Assembly (NCBI GenBank): GCA_003133425.1
Contig: PKXI01000182.1
Span: forward strand, 143 to 15,184
DNA from: Acidobacteriaceae bacterium
GTDB taxonomy: Bacteria; Acidobacteriota; Terriglobia; Terriglobales; Acidobacteriaceae
Length of the DNA stretch: 15,042 nucleotides
Direction of reading: 5' to 3'
Part shown: positions 1 through 7,831 of the stretch, one piece after another
Numbering within the stretch: position 1 is the stretch's first letter
Layout of the letters: every line of letters starts with the position of its first letter
The notes under the pieces: generated by a model
What the model saw: the letters and a program-made list of their open reading frames with translations, nothing else
The model's database searches: none
Told to the model about the DNA's origin: nothing
Translations under genes and position numbers: made by a program

Positions 1-146
1 TCAACTCGAAAATGCTGTAAAGCCCGAGTGCTCTGGGGGCGGGTATAAGTTGTTGAGAGTGGTCTTTTCAGAGCCCGCAGAACCTGGTTCAATCCAGACC
101 GCCTGGATGACTGGATTGGCCAATCCTGATGAGGTACAAATCCGCG
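1..146. other. Left-edge leader region, no assignable gene
   Basis: This stretch precedes the esterase gene. One plus-strand frame is open from the window edge to about position 250, but it runs into the esterase in another frame and its product resembles nothing I recognise, so I do not call it a gene. Another frame closes with TAA at 46-48 and could be the tail of an upstream gene. A TATAAG box at 44-49 looks like a -10 element, but I see no matching -35 element at normal spacing, so no promoter is called. Confidence 0.3.
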
Positions 147-1361
147 ATGCCCATATCAACTCGTGTCGTCCGTTTCGCAATCTTTTTCTTGATGCCGCTC
201 TTGACGGTCGCTGCGCGGACGCAGGACAACCATCCGACGCTACTTATTGAATCGCCGATGCCCTACCAGGTCTTTCAGCGGCAGACGGCAATGCAAGGCA
301 TGATCGTTGTCCGTGGACATCTGGACGCCAACGCCGAGAATTCCGGTTTCGATCGCGATCTCGACATCGTGGCCTGCGTCCGGAGAGAATCCACCTTGCC
401 AGAGAGCGATGCAGAGGCGAAGTGCCGGCGCGTTGTGCATGACCGAGCGGCGCGCACTTTCAACGGAACGCTCGCGGCGCCTGCCGGCGGCTTCTACACG
501 GTCGAGTTACGGTTGATGCGAAAAGGAAAGCAGGTCGCCGCGCAATCGGTGGAGCATGTCGGCGTGGGTGAGGTCTTTGTCATCTCCGGGCAATCGAACT
601 CTACTAACTACGGCGAGGTGCGGCAAACGGTGAAGAGCCGCTACGTAACGACCTTCGATGGGAAGGAATGGCGCATCGCCGACTATCCACAGCCGGGCGT
701 GCAGGACTCAAGTAGCAAAGGCAGCTTCATTCCGGCGTTCGGCGATGCGATGTACGCGAAATACCATGTGCCCATCGGCATTGCGTCGGTGGGACACGGC
801 TCGACCAGCGTGCGGCAATGGCTTCCCAAGGGCGGGCACTTCAAGACTCAGCCTACGATGACGAAGTTCACCCGACAGGTGGCAGCTGGCGTGTGGGAGT
901 GCGATGGGACGCTGTTCGAAGGACTGATGAAGCGTATTCATCAGCTCGATTCGTTTGCGCCACACGGAAAACATGGGTTCCGGGCGCTGCTCTGGCACCA
1001 GGGCGAGTCGGACGCACATCAGCGGCCGCCGCACCAGATCACAGCCGAGAAGTACCGCACACTTCTTGCCGAGATAATTGCCGCGTCGCGCAAGGATGCG
1101 GGCTGGAAGTTCCCGTGGTTCGTTGCCGAGGCCAGCTACCACACTCCGGACGATCCGCTGACTACGGAGATCCGTGATGCGCAGGCGAGCGTTTGGCACT
1201 CCGGGCTGGCGCTCCAAGGTCCTGACACCGATCAACTGACAGGTATGAACAGGCAGAACCAAGGAACCGGTGTCCACATGAGCAACACGGGCTTGCAGGC
1301 GCACGGGCAGTTGTGGGAAGAGAAGGTAAGTGAGTGGCTGGATGGAGTTCTGGCACGGTGA
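147..1361 (+). CDS. Secreted sialate O-acetylesterase-type SGNH hydrolase
   Basis: Predicted exported carbohydrate esterase of the SASA (sialate O-acetylesterase) family, which removes acetyl groups from sugars. The first ~25 residues (MPISTRVVRF, then a hydrophobic run ending near VAARTQ) form a signal peptide, so it should act in the periplasm or outside the cell. Residues ~30-145 form a beta-rich N-terminal part. The catalytic domain then opens with VFVISGQSNS, the block I motif, with nucleophile Ser150. A WHQGES motif lies at about 283-288. GVHMSNTG near the C-terminus supplies the likely catalytic His377. At 404 residues it is normal in size. I chose the ATG at 147 because GAGGT lies at 131-135 upstream of it; the in-frame ATG at 129 has no Shine-Dalgarno sequence but cannot be excluded. 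The substrate cannot be told: this family also acts on plant acetyl-xylan-type sugars. The next gene, a pentose/hexose isomerase, suggests polysaccharide or sugar use. Confidence 0.85.
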   Translation: MPISTRVVRFAIFFLMPLLTVAARTQDNHPTLLIESPMPYQVFQRQTAMQGMIVVRGHLDANAENSGFDRDLDIVACVRRESTLPESDAEAKCRRVVHDRAARTFNGTLAAPAGGFYTVELRLMRKGKQVAAQSVEHVGVGEVFVISGQSNSTNYGEVRQTVKSRYVTTFDGKEWRIADYPQPGVQDSSSKGSFIPAFGDAMYAKYHVPIGIASVGHGSTSVRQWLPKGGHFKTQPTMTKFTRQVAAGVWECDGTLFEGLMKRIHQLDSFAPHGKHGFRALLWHQGESDAHQRPPHQITAEKYRTLLAEIIAASRKDAGWKFPWFVAEASYHTPDDPLTTEIRDAQASVWHSGLALQGPDTDQLTGMNRQNQGTGVHMSNTGLQAHGQLWEEKVSEWLDGVLAR

Positions 1362-1379
1362 TGGGACGGGGACTCGGGA

Positions 1380-1400
1380 CCATGGACTCGGCTTCCATGG
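1380..1400 (+). terminator. Short hairpin between esterase and isomerase
   Basis: CCATGGA (1380-1386) and TCCATGG (1394-1400) are perfect reverse complements around a 7-base loop, 19 bases after the esterase stop codon. No T-tract follows, so it is at best a weak terminator or an mRNA-end stabiliser. The surrounding bases also repeat GGACTCGG, so it could instead be debris of a short repeat. Confidence 0.3.
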
Positions 1401-1457
1401 GACTTGAGTGCCCTTGGGTATACATTGTTGAGGGATCAACTGCGCAGGGAGAACGGC

Positions 1458-2123
1458 ATGAAGAGATCTGAGATCAATCGTTGCATTGCTGAGGCTGCTG
1501 AGTTTTTTGCGAAGAATCATTTTATGCTGCCGCCGTATGCGCAGTGGACACTGGACGACTGGGGCCGGAGTGGCAGCGAGGCCGATGAACTGCGCACTCA
1601 CAAGCTGGGCTGGGATGTGACGGACTTCAGCTCGGGTAAGTTTGCCACGCTCGGGCTTACGCTGTTCACACTTCGCAACGGGTCACCCGAAGGTGGCGGC
1701 AAGGTGTATGCGGAGAAGATCATGTTTGTTCGCGAGAACCAGGTGACGCCCTTCCACTATCACGTGCGCAAGACCGAGGACATCATCAACCGTGGCGGCA
1801 AAGGCACGGGCAAGCTGGTTGTGCAGCTTTATAACTCGGCTCCGGATGGCGGGCTCGCGCAGACCCCCGTAAGCGTGACGTGCGACGGAATTCGCCGAGA
1901 GGTGGAAGCCGGTGCGACTGTGACTCTGGGACCGGGCGAGTCCATTACGCTGACTCCGTATCTCTATCACCAGTTCCACGCTGTTGACGGACACGGGTTG
2001 ATCGGCGAGGTCTCATCGGTCAACGACGACGCCAGCGATAACTACTTCCTTCAGCCACTTCCCCGCTTCCCGCAGATCGTTGAAGATGAGGCTCCGGTGC
2101 GGTTGCTTTGCACTGAGTATTGA
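1458..2123 (+). CDS. D-lyxose isomerase (cupin fold)
   Basis: Predicted cytoplasmic D-lyxose isomerase (EC 5.3.1.15). The family interconverts D-lyxose and D-xylulose, and often D-mannose and D-fructose, using a divalent metal such as Mn2+. The 221-residue length fits the family (about 225). No signal peptide is seen. The cupin motif 1 signature is clear: TPFHYHVRKTED at about 97-108 gives ligands His100, His102 and Glu107 in H-x-H-x4-E spacing. Motif 2 is represented by LTPYLYHQFH, with His171 or His174 as the fourth ligand. The N-terminal helix MKRSEINRCIAEAAEFF is also typical. I chose the ATG at 1458 because GGGAG lies at 1448-1452, five bases upstream; an open stretch runs back to 1404 but lacks a ribosome site. 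It follows the esterase by 96 bases in the same direction and may be co-transcribed in a sugar-use locus. Assignment is by motifs, so sugar preference is inferred. Confidence 0.88.
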   Translation: MKRSEINRCIAEAAEFFAKNHFMLPPYAQWTLDDWGRSGSEADELRTHKLGWDVTDFSSGKFATLGLTLFTLRNGSPEGGGKVYAEKIMFVRENQVTPFHYHVRKTEDIINRGGKGTGKLVVQLYNSAPDGGLAQTPVSVTCDGIRREVEAGATVTLGPGESITLTPYLYHQFHAVDGHGLIGEVSSVNDDASDNYFLQPLPRFPQIVEDEAPVRLLCTEY

Positions 2124-2136
2124 AGACTAGGGACTA

Positions 2137-2262
2137 GGGGATAGGGAATAGAAAAGCCGCTCGGTGGAGGGTTGTGCTATCCCACCCTTGCGCCGGAAGT
2201 TCAAGACGCAGGTTCTTCGACTCCGCTACGCTTCGCTCAGAATGACAGCAAGGATGGGGCAC
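2137..2262 (+). repeat. Dispersed intergenic repeat, copy A
   Basis: This segment matches 3399-3519 in the same orientation. The last 63 bases (2200-2262) are identical to 3457-3519, and the block around CCCACCCTTGCGCC is also shared; the left part is diverged. It lies between the convergent ends of the isomerase and BON genes. Read on the minus strand it gives the spurious peptide string CHSERSVAESKNL, which I know as a frequent false protein from repeats scattered through Acidobacteriota and other soil genomes. It is immediately preceded at 2126-2140 by short iterated GACTAGGG-like units. Function is unknown. Confidence 0.8.
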
Positions 2263-2296
2263 CCAAGTCTGTTCACTGTTCACCGCGCAGCGCCGG

Positions 2297-3100
2297 TTAT
2301 TGTCTTTCGCTGGGCTGGTTGGCTACCTGCAGATAGTTCTTCACGCTGAAGACGCCGGCAACACCGTTGGCGCGGATGTTGGCTGCGTCCTTGTCGGCCT
2401 GCGAATCAACCATGCCGTAAAGCTCGACGTTGCCGTTCTGCACCGAAATGCGGATTGGCATGCCGGGGTTGATGGCGTACTTGTTCAGGGTTGGGAAACT
2501 GTAGATGGCGCGCGCCACTGCAACGCGCGACTGATCATCCATGATGGAGACCGGATCAACTTCGATGTTGTCGACCAGGTCCTTGACGCCGGGCGTTGTT
2601 GCTACCAGCGCAAGTGCGGAGTCGCGATTCACGTAGTTATGCGCATGGCCGCCGAGAGTGACCATGCCGTTATCGACGCTCACCGAGATGGCATCGAAGA
2701 CATTCCCGAAACCCACGCGATCGTATTCCAGCTTCTCTGAGAGCTTGGCCTGCAAGTCGCGGTCGGGAATGCTGGGGCCGGATACTTGAATCATGTTGCG
2801 GATTGCGGTAACGCCCTTTGTATGCAGGATGGTCTTCCCGGCGTCGGCCTTGTATTCATAAAGGTCAACATTCCCAGTCAGCGTGGCTACGCCGTTGTCT
2901 ACCTTCACATGCACTTCGTGGTATTGCTTCTTGTTCAGCCGGGCCTCGGCAGCAGAGGTCATCGAGTCCTCTTGCTGCGCCTGTGCGCCAGCGCCCGAAG
3001 GCAAGGCTACCGCACGTGAGACCAGGGGAAAGCTCAGCAGGGCTCCAGCAAGCATAATCGCTGCGAAAGCAGATTGAGTCCTATTCAATGTGTTTGTCAT
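2297..3100 (-). CDS. Exported protein with three BON domains (OsmY-like)
   Basis: Predicted periplasmic or envelope-associated protein of 267 residues built from BON domains, small phospholipid- or surface-binding modules found in OsmY and DolP. The N-terminus is a signal peptide, with a hydrophobic core AAIMLAGALLSFPLV and probable cleavage near GAQA at about residue 41. Three BON repeats follow: ~47-107 (VKVDNGVATLTGNV), ~112-182 (VSVDNGMVTLGGHA) and ~189-260 (ISVQNGNVELYGMV); each carries the conserved strand-turn-strand with V-x-N-G-x-V-x-L-x-G. The start at 3100 is fixed by a strong AGGAGG eight bases upstream; an open frame reaches 3187 but would add 29 unlikely residues in front of the signal peptide. 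The gene stands alone between tamB and the isomerase, flanked by the two copies of the dispersed repeat. In other bacteria such proteins are often linked to osmotic or envelope stress; no regulatory site was recognised here. Confidence 0.87.
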   Translation of the reverse strand: MTNTLNRTQSAFAAIMLAGALLSFPLVSRAVALPSGAGAQAQQEDSMTSAAEARLNKKQYHEVHVKVDNGVATLTGNVDLYEYKADAGKTILHTKGVTAIRNMIQVSGPSIPDRDLQAKLSEKLEYDRVGFGNVFDAISVSVDNGMVTLGGHAHNYVNRDSALALVATTPGVKDLVDNIEVDPVSIMDDQSRVAVARAIYSFPTLNKYAINPGMPIRISVQNGNVELYGMVDSQADKDAANIRANGVAGVFSVKNYLQVANQPSERQ

Positions 3101-3398
3101 TTTGACGTCCTCCTCGTTGTCGCACGAATGTTTTCCGCAGGCCGGGGGGAATTGCACCGTCGTCCTGCCATCCGTCCCAATAGACACTTCAGAAGCAAAA
3201 AGGTTGCGAAAAGTTGGCGTGGTGGGAATTTCGGCGGCGTAAAACGGTCGCCTGGTTGGTGCCGAATTTAAGAGAAGGGTTGTCGAGAATTCCCCGCATA
3301 GTGCGCGAAGGGGGCTTAAAACGGGCCTGTTGCAGGCTTAATGCGATCAAAGTGTTGTGTTTTTACGGGTTTTGTTGACAGTGGAGGCGGAAGAGATT

Positions 3399-3519
3399 GG
3401 GGATGGGAAAAGCCTCCCAATGAAGGGTTGGGCTGTCCCACCCTTGCGCCAGGAAATTCAAGACGCAGGTTCTTCGACTCCGCTACGCTTCGCTCAGAAT
3501 GACAGCAAGGATGGGGCAC
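3399..3519 (+). repeat. Dispersed intergenic repeat, copy B
   Basis: This is the second copy of the repeat at 2137-2262, in the same orientation and about 1.26 kb away. Its last 63 bases are identical to copy A, while the left part differs by small insertions, deletions and substitutions (for example GGGGATGGGAAAAGCC here against a longer, interrupted form in A). It lies between the 3' end of tamB and the 5' region of the BON gene, so the two copies bracket that gene as direct repeats. Confidence 0.8.
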
Positions 3520-3532
3520 GGAGGTTAGGTTT

Positions 3533-3547
3533 CCAGTCTCTGACTGG
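3533..3547 (-). terminator. Small hairpin just downstream of tamB
   Basis: CCAGTC and GACTGG form a perfect 6-base stem with a 3-base loop, 21 bases past the tamB stop codon on the minus strand. No T-run follows, so intrinsic termination is doubtful; it could protect the 3' end of the long operon mRNA or be chance. Confidence 0.3.
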
Positions 3548-3568
3548 TGTTACGTGTTTGCCGATTTC

Positions 3569-6500
3569 TTAGCGAAAGCGGCGGGTGGCTTTTACGACCA
3601 TGGAGAAGACGCCGGACTCGTCGCGGGCTACGAGCAGGGAGACGTGGCGGTTGATGGCGATCTCGGCCTGGAGCAACTGCTGGCCGGTGGTGTTCACGTC
3701 TGTGGCGTAGGTCAGCGTAAGGTTGCGGCCCAGCTGCTCTTCGACGATGATGCGGGACGTAGAGTTGCCGAATGGGCCGAGATAGTTAGGATCAACCTTC
3801 ACCGATCCTGCTCCGAAGAGCTTTTGTATGCGGCTGGAGACGGTGGCGTTGAGGGCGCCACCGAGCAGTGCGTCGGTGGTGGGGTTAGAGAGCGCCTGTT
3901 CCTGCTGCATGGTGTAGATGCGCTGCTGATTCTCAGTGCGGCCGAGGGCGAGTAAGGCCACCACATCGGACTCGGGCAGCGGAGGATCGCTGCGATAGGT
4001 AACAGCCAGCTTGTCCGGAGTTCCATGGAGGCTGAGCGTGATGTCGTAATCCTGGACGCGGGCACTGGCACTGAGGTCGATCAAAGGCTCGATGCGGACC
4101 GGGTTAGTAAAGGAGATTTCGCCGCGCTGAAGATCGTAGCGCGTTCCGGCGATGATGGCGCTGCCCTCAGTGACGGAGATGCGGCCTTGCAGTGCGGGAG
4201 TGGCAAGAGTTCCACGCAGGCGCAGGTCCACGTCGCCGGCCAGCTTGGCAAATGCGTTCTGAAAGTTCAACTGCGGCGACGAAAGAATGTGCACATCCAG
4301 GCGGATATGGTTGGACGGCGCGTCGGCCGGGGCGATGGTCTGCCCCGAGTTGGCTTGGGCGGCCAGGGCCGCAAAGTCCAGATCGGGACTGACGGAGAAG
4401 CGAGTGATGAGTACATTTCCTGAGAGCAGCAAGTTGTTCTGCGAGCCTTGCAGGTGCAGCGAAGCGTCGGCCAGAGAACTCACGCCCTGCGGATAGCGAA
4501 TGCGAACGCCCTTACCGGTCACCGAGAGGTCGGCATAGATTCCTCGCTGGTAAGCCAGATAACCGCCAACGGTGATTGGACCGCCGCCGCTCATGGCGGT
4601 TAGTGACTTGACCTCCAAACGGTCCTGATTGAATTCAAGCGTGCCGTGCAACTGGCTGAGGCCGTTGGGTACGTCTTCAAAGGACAGAGAACCATTCTGG
4701 AAGTCAACCTTGCCCTGCATTCGCGGTTTTTTCAGCGGGCCGTGCGCCTCCAGTTGGAAGGTGCTGGTTCCGGCCGCGGTCAGGTCGGGATCGAGTGTCT
4801 CTGCCAGTTTGAAGTTGATGGAGCCGTTGGCAGCCAGGTCCAGTTGCTGAGTGCCGTTCAGCGCCAGGCTTCCCTGTGCTCGCATGTCGGTGTCCTCACC
4901 GGTTACGTGCAGCGGATCGAGACGGATGCGGTCATTGGCCAGCGTGGCATGGACGCCGCCCTCGCTCTTGAGATGAACGCCGGCGACGGTTGCCTCCAGT
5001 TCCTGCAGGCGGGCTTCGCCACGGAGCTGCTCTGTGTGCGCGAGGGGCCCTTCCACGGTGACCGTGCCGGCAAGTGCCGATTCGCCGCTGAGGGCAGTGA
5101 AGTGCGCAAGCTTGAGCAGCGAACCGATGTTGAAGTGCGAAAACTCAAGCCTGGCCTGGGTCTGGTAATCGCCATTCAGCGCCGTCTGTCCATGCACGGC
5201 GAGTTCGGCGGTGTCCAACCGCGTGGTCATGTCGTATGTGAGAGTGCGGTTGGCGGTGTGCGCAACCAAATTCAGACCGCCGATCGGCTCACCGCCGAAG
5301 GCCAGATTGCTGAGAGTGGCATAGGCTTCCAACTGCGGGTCGTCGAACGAGCCCGATCCGTGGGCAGAGAACACCAGCCTGCCGGAGGCTGTCCAGCCTT
5401 TTTGGCGCAACCAGTCGATTTTGGAGACGTCGAGGCCCGCGCCCCTGGCGTCAAGTTGGAAGCGACTGGACTTGAGATCGTAGTTGCCGGAGAGGGAGAC
5501 ATTACCTGCCGCCTCGCTTACGGTTACCGCGGACAGATTGATTACGGCATTTGCAATTGTGCCCTGAGCCCGGACACGCGAGACTGGCTCGCCATAGATG
5601 CTGCCGCCGTCCAACTGGAACCAGCCGGAGCCAACGAGGGAGTGTATGGGCCCATCGGCCTGAATCTGCGCATCGAGGGTGCCGGTGAGGGGCAGCTTCT
5701 GGGAGAGGAACGGCCGCACGTCGTCGACGCCCACCTTGCCCGCATCGAGGCGCAGATGCAGCACGGAGTTTGAATTGAATTCGGGAATATCGCCTGCCGT
5801 TCCCTCTACTGCGCCCGGTACGAGGGTCCCGCTGACAGTGATTTTCGCGTCACCGCGAAGCAACTGGCCGTGGTCGATTGCGATGCGAGCAGCTGAGTAG
5901 CTGCCGGTGGCATCGACTGAATCGAGGTGAACCGATTGGAGCTGGACGGGTTGGTCGGGCTGGATGGGCTTCGCCGAGGGCATCTCAACTGTCAGTTGCG
6001 TCGCCTTCAGGTTGCCGGCGATGAGGGGATTGGCGATCGAACCGGCCCACGAACCGTGAAGGTCGGCCTGGCCGGTGAGAGCCACAGGCAAGGCAGCGGT
6101 TCCGGTCTTACCATTGCGATTCACGCCCAGGTCGCGCAGTACTGCGTCGAACTCGCCCAGGTTGCTGGAATGGAAATCGACGGTGAGTTCCGAGTAACTG
6201 GTCAGCGGGTAAGCGCCCAGTGTTCCATGCACCTCAAGTTGGCTGTCGGGCATGTGAATTTCAAATTTGCGCAGATCCACGGCGCCATTGCGTTGAGTAT
6301 AGGTTCCATCCAAAAGACCGCTGGTGGGGGCTTCACCAAGCAGAGGATGGCTCACTTGAGTAAGGCTCAACCTCGTGGTGACGCTGACTGTGTTGGTGTC
6401 TCCGTTGGACCAGGTTGCGGTGGCGGGGCCGTTGAGGATTGAACCAACTCCAACACGCTGGAAGGGTGGCAAGCTGACCATGTCGAGAAGCGTGTCGAGC

Positions 6501-7831
6501 GCGACATCTTTCAACGCTACCGTGACCTTGCCGTTGACAGGAATGAAGTCTGGTGGAGGCGGGGGCGGCTTGCGGTGGGCTCTGTTGAGCGGGCCGGCGG
6601 GACCTGCCGCCTGTAGCACCGCCGCGCCGGGGATGGGGACGATCCAGGGGCTGAGATCGACGACGCCCTCCATCTGGCCGCCCTGACGCAGACGCGCGAC
6701 GATTGAAGAGATCAGCAAGCGCTTCTGGTCGGCGTGCACGTGCGCGTCCAGACGGATGCCGGTAGCAACAACGTCGGTGCCAATATAGGAGCCGCCTTCG
6801 ACGTGAATGTTGCCATCGGTGCGAAATTCTCCGGCTTCTCCGGCGCCGTTCAGATCAAGATGGGCGATGCCTTCCGGCGCAAACGGATAGCCGGTGACCG
6901 GGTCGAGCAGCCGCATGTCCAGGTCGCCGAGGGCCTTGGCTTGCCAGCGGGGTTGATTAAAATCCTGGAGCGATCCACTGATTTCGATCGCGTGGCTGCT
7001 GCCGTCGCTGCTGCGAGCCGTGAGCCTGAGGGAGCGCAGCCAGGCCGCGGACCGGGTGAGGTCGAGCGTGGTCTGGAAGTAACCGTGAACAGGCTTGGCG
7101 ATGCGTTTGCCAGTGCTCCTGGTGAGATTCAGATCGGTGGCGCCGGCTTCAATTCGATAGGTCTCTGGCGCTGCACCCGCGGCAGGAATGTAGCTCAAGA
7201 GCAGGGAGACATCGTTAGCTTGAAAATCGAGCGGCGCCAGCCGGTTTTGAAAGTCAAAGGAAGCGGCGCGGCTTTCGTAGTCCAGCATGCCCTGCTCGAC
7301 GGAAATGTGGGCCGCCTGCAGTTCGAAAAAAGTATCGATGTTGTGCGGCGCGGAATTCCCGGGCTGGCGCGGATGCGGCTGATTGGTGGAGCCATCGGGG
7401 TAGACAATCAAGTGAAGAGCGGGGTGGAAGATTTCCAGATCGCGGAGCCGAACGCTCGGGCTCCACAAGCCGAGCAGGCTTATACGCACTGCGAGGCGAT
7501 CAATGCGGGCGTAGGGCGCCTCACCGGGACCCTCGCGGCCGTGAATGACAAGGCCATCGGCGTCGGCTTCGAGATGGAGGAGGCGCCAATGGAAGGAGGC
7601 GATCTGCGCCCGGCCGCCGGTGGACTGTTCGATCTCCGCGACCAGCCGCCTGAGGACGATGCCCTCGAATTGTGCGGAACTCATCCAGAGGTAAAGGCTG
7701 ACCACAACCAGCGTGACCAGGACCAGCACACCCCCTATTCCCAGAGGAACGTGGCGCAGGAAGAAGCGGCGGAGGCGGCTCGGCTGGGGCGATTGCCCGG
7801 CATCAGGAAGCTGGGTTTCGGACTCGCTCAT
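3569..7831 (-). CDS. tamB: TamB-like translocation/assembly module protein
   Basis: A 1420-residue protein of the TamB/DUF490 (AsmA-like) superfamily. These proteins are anchored in the inner membrane and span the periplasm as a long hydrophobic beta groove. They help deliver outer-membrane proteins with a BamA-type partner, and have also been implicated in phospholipid transport. The N-terminus is cytoplasmic and basic (RRFFLRH), followed by a single membrane anchor at ~28-50. An AsmA-like segment comes next, then ~1000 residues of repetitive strand-rich sequence. The conserved C-terminal TamB domain (~1050-1420) shows GTRYDLQRGEISFTNP, then LPESDVVALLALGRT, and ends at VVKATRRFR. A Pro-rich break, KPPPPPPDFIP, lies at about 419-429. 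The start ATG overlaps the stop of the upstream SurA-like gene by four bases (ATGA), with AAGGA just upstream of it. It is the last gene of the operon. Long open frames on the opposite strand are GC-driven shadows. Confidence 0.92.
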   Translation of the reverse strand: MSESETQLPDAGQSPQPSRLRRFFLRHVPLGIGGVLVLVTLVVVSLYLWMSSAQFEGIVLRRLVAEIEQSTGGRAQIASFHWRLLHLEADADGLVIHGREGPGEAPYARIDRLAVRISLLGLWSPSVRLRDLEIFHPALHLIVYPDGSTNQPHPRQPGNSAPHNIDTFFELQAAHISVEQGMLDYESRAASFDFQNRLAPLDFQANDVSLLLSYIPAAGAAPETYRIEAGATDLNLTRSTGKRIAKPVHGYFQTTLDLTRSAAWLRSLRLTARSSDGSSHAIEISGSLQDFNQPRWQAKALGDLDMRLLDPVTGYPFAPEGIAHLDLNGAGEAGEFRTDGNIHVEGGSYIGTDVVATGIRLDAHVHADQKRLLISSIVARLRQGGQMEGVVDLSPWIVPIPGAAVLQAAGPAGPLNRAHRKPPPPPPDFIPVNGKVTVALKDVALDTLLDMVSLPPFQRVGVGSILNGPATATWSNGDTNTVSVTTRLSLTQVSHPLLGEAPTSGLLDGTYTQRNGAVDLRKFEIHMPDSQLEVHGTLGAYPLTSYSELTVDFHSSNLGEFDAVLRDLGVNRNGKTGTAALPVALTGQADLHGSWAGSIANPLIAGNLKATQLTVEMPSAKPIQPDQPVQLQSVHLDSVDATGSYSAARIAIDHGQLLRGDAKITVSGTLVPGAVEGTAGDIPEFNSNSVLHLRLDAGKVGVDDVRPFLSQKLPLTGTLDAQIQADGPIHSLVGSGWFQLDGGSIYGEPVSRVRAQGTIANAVINLSAVTVSEAAGNVSLSGNYDLKSSRFQLDARGAGLDVSKIDWLRQKGWTASGRLVFSAHGSGSFDDPQLEAYATLSNLAFGGEPIGGLNLVAHTANRTLTYDMTTRLDTAELAVHGQTALNGDYQTQARLEFSHFNIGSLLKLAHFTALSGESALAGTVTVEGPLAHTEQLRGEARLQELEATVAGVHLKSEGGVHATLANDRIRLDPLHVTGEDTDMRAQGSLALNGTQQLDLAANGSINFKLAETLDPDLTAAGTSTFQLEAHGPLKKPRMQGKVDFQNGSLSFEDVPNGLSQLHGTLEFNQDRLEVKSLTAMSGGGPITVGGYLAYQRGIYADLSVTGKGVRIRYPQGVSSLADASLHLQGSQNNLLLSGNVLITRFSVSPDLDFAALAAQANSGQTIAPADAPSNHIRLDVHILSSPQLNFQNAFAKLAGDVDLRLRGTLATPALQGRISVTEGSAIIAGTRYDLQRGEISFTNPVRIEPLIDLSASARVQDYDITLSLHGTPDKLAVTYRSDPPLPESDVVALLALGRTENQQRIYTMQQEQALSNPTTDALLGGALNATVSSRIQKLFGAGSVKVDPNYLGPFGNSTSRIIVEEQLGRNLTLTYATDVNTTGQQLLQAEIAINRHVSLLVARDESGVFSMVVKATRRFR

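Larger units (their letters stand above)
3101..3568. other. Intergenic region between BON gene and tamB
   Basis: This 468-base stretch holds no convincing gene. It contains the BON gene's ribosome site next to 3100, repeat copy B (3399-3519) and two small hairpins: GCCTG/CAGGC at 3325-3337 and CCAGTC/GACTGG at 3533-3547. The first is followed, reading on the minus strand, by CCGTTTT and might help end tamB transcripts. The BON promoter should lie here on the minus strand, but I found no -35/-10 pair I would defend. The minus-strand open frame at 3316-3519 is repeat-derived. Confidence 0.6.

Noticed and set aside
2..250. Open frame from the window edge into the esterase
   Set aside because: It overlaps the esterase coding start by about 100 bases in another frame and has no recognisable content; it may be chance.
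708..1601. 297-codon minus-strand open frame across the esterase and isomerase start
   Set aside because: It spans two real genes and their spacer on the other strand, and its translation shows no family features.
3316..3519. 67-codon minus-strand frame containing CHSERSVAESKNL
   Set aside because: It is a translation of the dispersed repeat, a familiar spurious protein string, not a gene.
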